Numbered from the stretch's first letter, positions 1 through 5,656 are shown. The stretch: DNA of 5,669 nucleotides from Syntrophaceae bacterium (GCA_017885225.1 JAFNGM010000060.1:1-5669), one strand, 5' to 3'. Program-made: numbers and translations. The notes: a model not told the origin generated them from the sequence alone.

Positions 1-210
1 TCATTCATTGCAGCGATCTGCACAAAGGCTTCGCCCGCGTGAAATGTAAAGATTGCGGCCACGAATATCTCTTGGCCTTCTCCTGCAAGCGGCGTTACTT
101 CTGCCCCGCCTGTCATCAGAAGCGGGTGGTGGAATTCGGGGAGTGACCATCGCATGTTTCCATTGATAATCAATAATCTTTAATTACCTTGGTTCCGTAT
201 AGGTAGGTGT
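1..210 (+). repeat. Left copy of a transposase-fragment-plus-tail module
   Basis: Bases 7-141 align without gaps to 5452-5586. After one single-base indel the match continues through ATGTTTCCATTGATAATCAA (154-173), a TAA stop at 181-183 and AT-rich DNA to GTAGGTG at 203-209. Its counterpart is at 5649-5655, with only a two-base length difference. By hand, the stretch 171-209 matches the right copy at about 25 of 39 positions. The repeat therefore runs past the transposase-derived part into DNA that is not transposase. The left edge of the unit is outside the window. Confidence 0.7.
3..146 (+). pseudogene. IS91-like transposase, N-terminal zinc-binding domain fragment (left copy)
   Basis: The frame from base 3 reads through a cysteine-rich zinc-ribbon segment (CKDCGHEY, then FSCKRRYFCPACHQKR) ending VVEFGE and a TGA stop at 144-146. 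This matches the N-terminal zinc-binding domain of IS91-family HUH rolling-circle transposases, which helps bind the element's DNA. The start lies outside the window. The catalytic domain that should follow for roughly 300 residues is absent. The TGA falls where I expect a tryptophan codon (GEWLC in the family, from memory), and a one-base insertion relative to the right-hand copy follows at about 146-151. The piece is therefore a dead remnant. At least 13 of its codon differences from the copy at 5262-5627 are synonymous against about 7 replacements, so the two copies diverged mostly while the protein was under selection. Confidence 0.8.
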
Positions 211-222
211 ACACAGCAATTC

Positions 223-263
223 CGCCGATCAGGCGATCTTGAAAAATCAGCAATTGGATTTTT
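223..263. other. Two tandem hairpins with a CAGCAATT direct repeat
   Basis: CGCC (223-226) pairs with GGCG (232-235) around a five-base loop. AAAAATC (242-248) pairs with GATTTTT (257-263) around an eight-base loop. CAGCAATT occurs at 214-221 and again at 248-255. The second hairpin, A-rich on one arm and T-rich on the other, could act as a weak terminator on either strand. Closely spaced hairpins and short repeats just after a transposase remnant could also be the end of a mobile element. The sequence alone does not decide between these. Confidence 0.35.
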
Positions 264-358
264 TGTTTAGTCCTTCCTGAAGTCATTAAATCGGCAACTT
301 TGATGAATATACTGCATTTCAATCAGTAATAAACACATTTCATGCCCGATGGTCATCG

Positions 359-378
359 ACACGGCACTCCGTGTTTTT
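359..378 (+). terminator. Probable intrinsic terminator
   Basis: ACACGG (359-364) pairs perfectly with CCGTGT (369-374) around a CACT loop and is followed by TTTT (375-378). An adjacent palindrome, CGATG-GT-CATCG (347-358), lies immediately upstream. No gene is visible for it to terminate between 184 and 358. It may have ended transcription from the element at the left edge, and it would insulate the methyltransferase promoter downstream. The U-tract is short, so the strength is uncertain. Confidence 0.55.
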
Positions 379-489
379 AGTCAATACCTTGACCTACAAG
401 TCCGCTGCTTAAACTTTCTTTGCTGCTTATATAACCCTCCATTAAAATCAATACCTCATCAAATGACGGAATTTACTTAATGCCGTATA

Positions 490-530
490 TATGTGATTGA
501 TATGCTGACTAATAAAGCATATTATGTGAT
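490..530. promoter_or_regulatory. Candidate operator: inverted and direct repeats over the promoter
   Basis: ATATGCT (500-506) and AGCATAT (516-522) form a perfect seven-base inverted repeat with a nine-base spacer. It spans the promoter spacer and enters the -10. TATGTGAT occurs at 490-497 and again at 523-530, which is 33 bases (about three helical turns) apart and brackets the promoter. Either could be a repressor site. The TGTGA cores do not form a CRP palindrome. No regulator gene is in the window. Confidence 0.35.
497..525 (+). promoter_or_regulatory. Sigma70-type promoter for the methyltransferase
   Basis: TTGATA (497-502) and TATTAT (520-525) are separated by exactly 17 bases. Each hexamer matches five of six consensus positions. 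Transcription would start near 532, giving a leader of about 85 bases before the ATG at 618. It is the best promoter-like pair I see in the 147-617 gap. A weaker candidate begins with TTGACC at 389 but has no good -10 at the right distance. Confidence 0.65.
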
Positions 531-542
531 CAAAACAATTGT

Positions 543-612
543 CGGCTGGTGCTTAGAATGACCAATATGCCCGGGCAACCTTATGGTACATATCAGCCGC
601 AGTCGAAGGAGG
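543..612 (+). promoter_or_regulatory. Structured leader hairpin and ribosome binding site of the methyltransferase
   Basis: CGGCTGGTG (543-551) can pair with TATCAGCCG (591-599), giving nine pairs including two G-U. The loop contains the palindrome GCCCGGGC and a short ATATG/CATAT pairing that competes with the end of the main stem. AAGGAGG (606-612) begins seven bases after the stem and sits five bases before the ATG at 618, so it fixes the start codon. The stem leaves the ribosome site free. Whether the structure regulates anything is unknown. Confidence 0.45.
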
Positions 613-617
613 TCACT

Positions 618-1766
618 ATGTCATTAACCTTTCGCGACATCCTACATCTCCGAACCCATGATATAGCCAGCGAGACACTTGGCGAATTGATTGCGGGGGC
701 GGAAGCCGTGGCATTGTTAAGTGGTGCGGTCGAATCAGGTATTATAGGTGCACTATCTACTGCGAGTAGTTCTCAGCAGATTGCAATAGCCACCGGCCTT
801 GAGCAAGAACAAATTGATGGTGTCCTCCGTGCTCTAGAGGCTTATGGTTTGGTCAAGCAACGCAATGGTATCTACAATCTTACAACGCATTTAAAGCTTC
901 TTACTTCTGCTGATGCTCCCAATCCTCTTATTAACACGCTTCGGGTTACTAATATACGAATGCGGAATTTAACCAATCTAGGAAATGACGGTAAAGACTA
1001 TACCGCACTGCAGTCCTATGAAGTGCTCTCCATAGCTCAAGGTATCATATCAGCATTGTCACTTGCACGTAGCTTTGTTGGGGCCGCACTGGGCAATATG
1101 ATGCCTGAGGTTAAGAAGCTTTGGCAAGCCGGGGCGTGCCATCTGGAATCTGGTTGCGGGGTCGGTAATAACTTGTTTCAAATCGTGACCACTTACCCCA
1201 AGGTCACTGCAGTAGGTGTTGAGATAGATGCAGAAACGGCTAACGAAGCCCGACGGCGCGCCGTTTTTTTCGGGGTAACTGACCGCGTCGAGATACGACA
1301 AATGGACGCGTGTACCTTAACGGACGAAGCTGTCTTTGACACTGCTCAGTGGAGCCAGTTTTTCTTTCCTACCGTATACCGCGGCGCTGCTCTGCGAGCA
1401 TTATTCAAAGCTTTAAAACCCGGGGGATACGTATTCATGCCCTTATTACTGGCGGTTTCAGGCAACATCTGGGCCTATCGTCGCGATATGTTGCGCATGG
1501 CGCTGAGAATTTTAAAGTCTGAGCCACTTATTGCGCTCGTATTCCTGAACGCTATCCTGTTGACGACTCCTGCCCGTCAAAGAGCCGAAAAACGTCTTTC
1601 TTCTCTTCAAGAATTGGTGTATCGAGCGTGGGGTATACCTGCCAAAACAGCTAAGGAACTGCAGATAGAGATAGAGGGTTCTGGTTTCCGGGTGTTGCGA
1701 ACAATACCAACACCCGCCAGCCGAGTATTTCCTGTTCGCGGTTTTTTGTTGGCACAGCGGATTTAA
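618..1766 (+). CDS. SAM-dependent methyltransferase with N-terminal winged-helix/dimerisation domain
   Basis: This is a 382-residue class I methyltransferase, probably an O- or C-methyltransferase acting on a small molecule; the substrate is unknown. Residues about 18-95 resemble the winged-helix dimerisation domain of bacterial and plant O-methyltransferases, ending in the wing-like YGLVKQRNGIYNLT. Motif I is ESGCGVGN (residues 177-184), the glycine-rich SAM loop. VEID (201-204) supplies the acidic residue expected to bind the SAM ribose. LKPGG (266-270) is the usual post-core motif. A hydrophobic stretch at 304-315 could form part of the substrate pocket or touch the membrane. I chose the ATG at 618 because AAGGAGG lies five bases upstream; an in-frame GTG at 549 falls inside the leader hairpin and lacks a ribosome site. 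The gene has its own promoter and sits in AT-rich DNA between a transposase scar and a broken gene, so it is probably imported cargo. It appears intact. Confidence 0.85.
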   Translation: MSLTFRDILHLRTHDIASETLGELIAGAEAVALLSGAVESGIIGALSTASSSQQIAIATGLEQEQIDGVLRALEAYGLVKQRNGIYNLTTHLKLLTSADAPNPLINTLRVTNIRMRNLTNLGNDGKDYTALQSYEVLSIAQGIISALSLARSFVGAALGNMMPEVKKLWQAGACHLESGCGVGNNLFQIVTTYPKVTAVGVEIDAETANEARRRAVFFGVTDRVEIRQMDACTLTDEAVFDTAQWSQFFFPTVYRGAALRALFKALKPGGYVFMPLLLAVSGNIWAYRRDMLRMALRILKSEPLIALVFLNAILLTTPARQRAEKRLSSLQELVYRAWGIPAKTAKELQIEIEGSGFRVLRTIPTPASRVFPVRGFLLAQRI

Positions 1767-1814
1767 ATGCAATGACTTTAAATAAGTAAACAGATGTCCA
1801 AGGGAGACAGGTAG

Positions 1815-1874
1815 ATGGATACGGATGGCGCAGCTGAGCTTCGGCGTTACTCTCCCTCTATTCGTAATCCTTAA
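1815..1874 (+). pseudogene. Possible truncated start of a gene following the methyltransferase
   Basis: An ATG at 1815 begins a 19-residue frame (MDTDGAAELRRYSPSIRNP) ending in TAA. AAGGGAGA (1800-1806) lies eight bases upstream as a fair ribosome site, and the start is 48 bases after the methyltransferase stop. It could be the beginning of the next gene of the donor operon, cut off within or near the AT-rich repeat at 1857. It is too short to identify and may be chance. Confidence 0.2.
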
Positions 1875-1909
1875 TTGTTATGAATACTCACCAATAAGCA
1901 TTTGTAGGT
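1857..1909 (+). repeat. Possible third copy of the AT-rich module tail
   Basis: TCTATT-N2-TAAT at 1857 and ATTTGTAGGT at 1900-1909 recur at 5603 and 5645-5654 with almost the same spacing (43 against 42 bases). The first 24 bases also match the left copy (159-182) at about 17 positions without gaps. No transposase sequence precedes this copy. Low-complexity AT-rich sequence makes chance resemblance possible. Confidence 0.3.
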
Positions 1910-2241
1910 TGCAGAGAGAACGCTTATTTTCTTCCTGTAGTCAATATACTTGGCTTTCTTTCATAGATACAAAAATTCAATGCGTAATGATTATCTCTAT
2001 CATGGCCATGAATATTCATGGGACGAATACATCCAGGCATAACGCATCGGAAACCGGAGCGCAGAAAGCAGGTCTGTCTGAATTTAGCCTAAAATGTGCA
2101 GCTTCAGGAGATAGACGGCGAAGGTGCACGGATATATCAGGAAACTATGATCGCCGCCACTCATCCCTACATATTGTGGTCAGCTTTTCAATTGACATAC
2201 AACCCCATATTCCCGATACTCCATTCTTGAAAAAGCAAGTT

Positions 2242-2607
2242 CTTATCAGTTTCTATGAGCCTCTGTGGTTTTTCCATCGGGTAAAGGGGATAGAGGATTT
2301 GAAGGAGAAGAAAATCTCCATCGGGCCCGAGGGCAGCGGTACCCGAGTGTTGACGCTCATGCTGCTTGAGAAAAACGGGATCGACGAGCGCAGCGCCGAC
2401 TTCCTTCCGCTTACTCCCAAAGAAGCCGGAGAAAGACTGGTCCGCGGAGAGATTGAAGCGGCGCTCATGCTGACCTCCTGGGACTCTCCTGTCATGCAAC
2501 AGCTCCTGACCACGAAGGGAATCGAGCTCGCAAGTTCTCCTCGTGCTGATGCATATATCATGCTGACAAAGGCAGAGACGGTAGACACACCGAGGACTGC
2601 TTCATGA
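2242..2607 (+). pseudogene. TAXI-family TRAP transporter solute-binding protein, internal fragment
   Basis: From about 2242 the frame reads FYEPLWFFHR, then GIEDLKEKKISIGPEGSGTR, then PLTPKEAGERLVRGEIEAAL and RADAY. These are hallmarks of TAXI/NMT1-like periplasmic binding proteins of tripartite TRAP uptake systems. In that family YEPLW opens the second half of lobe one, GPEGSGTR is the ligand-contact loop, and GEIDAA-like and RADAY segments follow. Only about 120 residues of a protein usually over 300 long remain. The signal peptide and N-terminal third are missing, and after RADAY the sequence stops matching and ends in TGA about 16 codons later. The upstream open frame (from the ATG at 1825) is unrelated, so any product would be a non-secreted chimera. 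The break at about 2242 coincides with the change from AT-rich imported DNA to resident DNA. The substrate cannot be inferred. Confidence 0.75.
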
Positions 2608-2711
2608 TTCATTGTTGCCTTCACCCTGTTATCTATGGTAATAAAAAACAGTTTCTTTCTCATGAAGTGGTCTTTTGCTCGGATCTGATCAGAAGCCCAA
2701 TTTCTGAAGAG

Positions 2712-2717
2712 AGGAGG
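2712..2717 (+). promoter_or_regulatory. Ribosome binding site selecting a TTG start
   Basis: AGGAGG sits six bases before the TTG at 2724. The first in-frame ATG (2739) is 21 bases from it, too far for normal initiation. The two genes' sites are alike: the next gene has AGGAGG at 4080-4085, five bases before its ATG. Confidence 0.65.
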
Positions 2718-2723
2718 TAAGCT

Positions 2724-4058
2724 TTGGGTGATCACTGGATGAAAACCATGCGTCGGATGATCATGGTCACCTTGATCATGACCTTCTTTTGCACGATGCT
2801 GTCGGGATGTAAGCCAATGTTCGAGTATCTCGATTTCATGGGAAGGCACAAGACCCTGGAAAGCACATTCCAGCATAGTCCACGCTTGGAAGTCATGAGA
2901 GAGCTTTCCCCGGAGGATTGCTTCGTTCTTGTCGGTAAATTTGTCAAAGACAGCCCCTCCAAAGAGCCTCTCCTGGTAGTTGCCGTATCCGACCGATACC
3001 AGTACCGTGAGATCGTCGGAAGCAGGATCATTAGAAGCCCCGCCTTTTTCTATGCCATCTTCCTTCCCGAAGGAGATTACGATCTCTACATCTTTGCTGA
3101 TGCGAACAGGGATGGTTACTTTGATGTTAATGAGATGGTCGGCCGTACAACATTGGGTAAGTCGGTACCGGTCAAAGGGAAGCTGGCTCTCGACGGTATT
3201 ACGGTGGTCGGACCTGACATTCGTCTGGATTTCAAACATCCCCTGACAGCAGACATTCCCGTTCATACGAAGGTAATAACTCACACGTACAAGTATGATT
3301 CTCTCGACGATGATTTTTTCGATTCACGTTATGGTACGATGGGCCTCTACAGGCCGACAGAATTTCTGACCCATACCCAGGGCTGGCTTTTTTCTCTGGA
3401 GGAATTTAATCCCAGCAAAACGCTCGTTCTTTTTGTCCATGGTGTGGATGGAACGCCTCGGGATTGGAAATATATGGTAGAAGGCTTGGACCGGAAGCGC
3501 TTTCAACCATGGTTCTATTACTATCCCTCGGGTTTGCGCCTGGAGAAGCTCGGATCCCTCTTGGCTCATTCCATCGTGGTGATGAATAGCATGGACAAGT
3601 ATCAGATGCAGAACATGGTTGTTGTGGCGCATAGCATGGGCGGTTTAGTAGCGAGGGCGGCCATTGACACCCTGTGCAAGAATGGCAGGCCGCCTTATCT
3701 GAAAATGTATATTTCCATGTCATCGCCTTATGGCGGTGTGGAGGATGCGAGTAGCGGGCTGAAATCGGCTCCTGTTGTCATTCCTTCGTGGCATGATGTG
3801 GCCACAGAGAGCCTTTTCCTGAAGCAGATCTATCAAAAGAATCTTCCCGAGGATGTCCCTTTTCACATGTTTTTCGGGTATCGGAATCGATCCGGGATTA
3901 GCAGCGACGGCGTGATTACCCTGAAGAGTCAGCTCGATTCGCGGGTTCATCTCAAAGCACTGAAGACTTACGGATTCGATACGACCCATGTTGGTATTTT
4001 AAATGATGAATTGGTGCGACGGGAGTTTTACCGTCTTCTCGATACTGTCAGTCCCTAG
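2724..4058 (+). CDS. Lipoprotein alpha/beta hydrolase (PGAP1/lipase-like)
   Basis: This is a 444-residue predicted membrane-anchored esterase or lipase. A basic, hydrophobic N-terminus ends in the lipobox LSGC (26-29), so Cys29 should be lipidated and the protein held in a membrane facing the periplasm. Residues about 60-175 form a separate beta-rich-looking domain. It contains FLPEGDYDLYIFADANRDG and an EF-hand-like loop, D126-x-N128-x-D130-G-x-x-D134-x-x-E137, that could bind calcium. The hydrolase domain follows: HGVDG (239-243) as the oxyanion-hole motif, AHSMGG with nucleophile Ser304, SSDGVI with probable acid Asp395, and THVGIL with probable His422. The fold resembles PGAP1/LCAT-type acyl hydrolases; the substrate is unknown. 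The start is TTG, chosen by its AGGAGG. The next gene begins 32 bases after the stop, so the two are probably cotranscribed. Alternative reading: the ATG at 2739, losing five residues without affecting the signal peptide. Confidence 0.85.
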   Translation: MGDHWMKTMRRMIMVTLIMTFFCTMLSGCKPMFEYLDFMGRHKTLESTFQHSPRLEVMRELSPEDCFVLVGKFVKDSPSKEPLLVVAVSDRYQYREIVGSRIIRSPAFFYAIFLPEGDYDLYIFADANRDGYFDVNEMVGRTTLGKSVPVKGKLALDGITVVGPDIRLDFKHPLTADIPVHTKVITHTYKYDSLDDDFFDSRYGTMGLYRPTEFLTHTQGWLFSLEEFNPSKTLVLFVHGVDGTPRDWKYMVEGLDRKRFQPWFYYYPSGLRLEKLGSLLAHSIVVMNSMDKYQMQNMVVVAHSMGGLVARAAIDTLCKNGRPPYLKMYISMSSPYGGVEDASSGLKSAPVVIPSWHDVATESLFLKQIYQKNLPEDVPFHMFFGYRNRSGISSDGVITLKSQLDSRVHLKALKTYGFDTTHVGILNDELVRREFYRLLDTVSP

Positions 4059-4090
4059 CACCAGCAGCGGGGATGAAATAGGAGGAAAAG

Positions 4091-5233
4091 ATGAAAAGGT
4101 TCTTCTGCGGCCTGTGCCTGCTCATGAGCGTTCAGATGGGATGGGCGGCAGAGCCACTGAAAATCGGATTTATCGGTCCCATGACCGGTAACTTTGCCCA
4201 AGTGGGCAAGGAGGCAGCGCGGGTATTGACGCTCCTGGCAGCCGATGTCAATGGCCAGGGCGGGCTGGTGGAGCGGCAGGTGGAAGTGCTGTTCGAGGAC
4301 GACCACGGCAATACTGAAACGGCAATTGAAGCGGGGAAAAAGCTCCTCCTCCAAAACCCTGTTGCCGTGATTGCCGCACACACGTCAACGATTACGGAAG
4401 CCCTTCAAACCGTTTTCAATGACCGCAAGGTCATCCAAATCTCTTACGGCGCGACGGCGGTGTCCTTGACGGGAAAAGGATACCGATATTTTTTCCGCAC
4501 CTGTCCTCAGAATAGTGAACAGGCAAAGGCAGTGGTACAGAACATGAGGAAGATGAACGTAAAAAAAGTTGCCCTTCTCCATGATGAGAGTCTCTATGGA
4601 CTGGACCTTGCGGATGCTATGCGAAGCAGACTGCATAACTGGATGATCGAGGTCGTCTACGACGGGTCGTTAAAGACAGGACAACCGGACTATCTGCCGC
4701 TGGTGGAAAGAGTAAGAGCGGCAGGCCCGGAGTTGGTCTTTTTTACCGGATATTATCCCGAGGCGGCAAAGCTTCTGTTGGCCCGCAATCGGCTGAACTG
4801 GAAGGTTCCCTTTATGAGTGGTGATGGCGCGAACGATAGTGACCTTGTCACAATAGCCGGGAAAAAGGCCGCAGCAGGATTCTCTTTCGTCAGTCCCCTG
4901 GCGCCTGAGGATGTCCGCTCGCCCCGGATCAAGCCGTTCCTTGACCGATATATGAAGGCCTACGGTACGATGCTTACTTCCATTTACGCCCTCTTTGCGG
5001 GCGACGCCTTTATTGCCGTTACGGAAAGCATCAGGAGGCTCCGGACAACGGATCCCGATCGGATCTCCGATTATCTGCACCGTACTTATTCCAATCCGGC
5101 GGCACTCACGGGTAAACAGTACTTTGATTATAAAGGCGATGTGGTAAATTATCTCCACGGTCTCTACCAAGTGGATACCGAAGGGCGCTTTATCCTTCAG
5201 AACGTCCTGGCCCGCGGACAAGCCGGCCAGTAA
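4091..5233 (+). CDS. Branched-chain amino acid-type ABC transporter substrate-binding protein
   Basis: This 380-residue periplasmic binding protein belongs to the LivJ/LivK type (periplasmic binding protein family 6, type I fold). A signal peptide ends near Ala19/Ala20 (GWAAEP), with no lipobox. The mature protein starts PLKIGFIGPMTGNFAQVGKE, the family's N-terminal signature. HTST (97-100) lies where the ligand's backbone is usually held. KVALLHDESLYGLDLA marks the start of lobe two, and GDGAND (244-249) is a conserved loop. Length is normal, so the gene looks complete. AGGAGG at 4080-4085 precedes the ATG by five bases. It follows the lipoprotein hydrolase by 32 bases, probably in one operon. 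No permease or ATPase is in the window, so it is either an orphan receptor or part of a longer operon interrupted by the transposase remnant 28 bases downstream. Ligands of this family range from leucine to amides, urea and aromatic acids; the ligand cannot be told here. Confidence 0.88.
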   Translation: MKRFFCGLCLLMSVQMGWAAEPLKIGFIGPMTGNFAQVGKEAARVLTLLAADVNGQGGLVERQVEVLFEDDHGNTETAIEAGKKLLLQNPVAVIAAHTSTITEALQTVFNDRKVIQISYGATAVSLTGKGYRYFFRTCPQNSEQAKAVVQNMRKMNVKKVALLHDESLYGLDLADAMRSRLHNWMIEVVYDGSLKTGQPDYLPLVERVRAAGPELVFFTGYYPEAAKLLLARNRLNWKVPFMSGDGANDSDLVTIAGKKAAAGFSFVSPLAPEDVRSPRIKPFLDRYMKAYGTMLTSIYALFAGDAFIAVTESIRRLRTTDPDRISDYLHRTYSNPAALTGKQYFDYKGDVVNYLHGLYQVDTEGRFILQNVLARGQAGQ

Positions 5234-5261
5234 CCTTCCAGAATATTATACGGCGGTCTGA

Positions 5262-5627
5262 TTTTCTTACAGGAGAGAACTCACGGCCGCTCCCGACGCC
5301 GTCTACCGTCCCCGGAACCCGCAGAATTCCGATTATTACCTGTGCGTGCAGGATCATTTTGAAGCCTTTCTCCAGGTCTATGAAGAGCGGTTTGAACGGC
5401 AATATGGATTTTTCGGTTCCTATATCCAGAAGGTCATCTACCGATATCTTGATTGCGGGGACCTGCACAACGGATTTGCCCGCATCAAATGCAAAGATTG
5501 CGGCCATGAATATCTCCTGGCATTTTCCTGCAAGCGCCGGCACTTCTGCCCCCCCTGCCACCAGAAACGGGTGGTGGAATTCGGGGTGTGTTTGTGCATG
5601 TTTCTATTAATAATAAACAGAATTTAA
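5262..5627 (+). pseudogene. IS91-like transposase, N-terminal fragment (right copy)
   Basis: The frame is open from 5262 and carries family sequence from about 5280 (LTAAPDAVYRPRNPQ, then FERQYGFFG, YLDCGDLHNGFARIK, and the zinc ribbon CKDCGHEY...CKRRHFCPPCHQKR). Counting from the GTG at 5346, the zinc ligands are probably Cys49/Cys52 and Cys68/Cys71. The position expected for the start, just after AGGAGA (5271-5276), is CTC rather than ATG or GTG, so the start seems lost; GTG 5346 is the first usable one and lacks a clear ribosome site. After VVEFG the frame reads VCLCMFLLIINRI and stops at 5625-5627. VCLC still echoes the family's EWLC (from memory), after which transposase similarity ends. 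The HUH catalytic domain is absent. It sits 28 bases downstream of the binding-protein gene, whose own end seems undamaged. Confidence 0.78.
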
Positions 5628-5656
5628 ATTCTTTGTCTTCATTTATTTGTAGGTGC
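5446..5656 (+). repeat. Right copy of the transposase-fragment-plus-tail module
   Basis: This is the partner of 1-210, at a nearly constant offset of 5444-5446 bases. It shares the zinc-ribbon coding part, the short MFLLIINRI-stop tail and the following AT-rich stretch up to GTAGGTG (5649-5655). The last 14 bases of the window may continue the match weakly. The unit probably extends beyond the window. Confidence 0.7.

Larger units (their letters stand above)
1767..2241. other. Junction region without a recognisable gene
   Basis: No protein family is recognisable here in any frame I read. The frame of the following TAXI fragment stays open from 1786 right through to 2607, but its part before about 2242 has the composition of translated noncoding DNA (many Ser, Arg, His and Ile, with no domain pattern). 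Another frame is open at 2096-2227, reading QEIDGEGARIYQETM and onward to a TGA at 2228, and looks slightly more protein-like. I cannot name it. AATAAGC (1893-1899) and GCTTATT (1922-1928) form an inverted repeat. The region is best read as scrambled DNA between the imported methyltransferase segment and the resident genes. Confidence 0.5.

Noticed and set aside
490..530. TGTGA cores as CRP/FNR sites
   Set aside because: Neither core has the opposing TCACA or ATCAA-like half-site at the right spacing.
549..617. GTG start extending the methyltransferase by 23 residues
   Set aside because: No ribosome site before 549, the segment folds into a hairpin, and AAGGAGG is perfectly placed for the ATG at 618.
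2600..2667. Eight-base inverted repeat CTTCATGA/TCATGAAG flanking 52 bases after the TAXI fragment
   Set aside because: Long spacer, no T-tract, and a match of this length is easily found by chance.
2253..3284. 343-codon open frame on the minus strand
   Set aside because: It lies antisense to the TAXI fragment and the hydrolase gene, both clearly supported by motifs; its translation shows no family pattern.
4670..5221. 183-codon open frame on the minus strand
   Set aside because: Shadow of the binding-protein gene on the other strand.
5586..5600. GTGTG in the right module as a group II intron 5' end
   Set aside because: The left copy has GAGTG, and the following sequence still fits the transposase codons; no intron domain V or reverse transcriptase is present.
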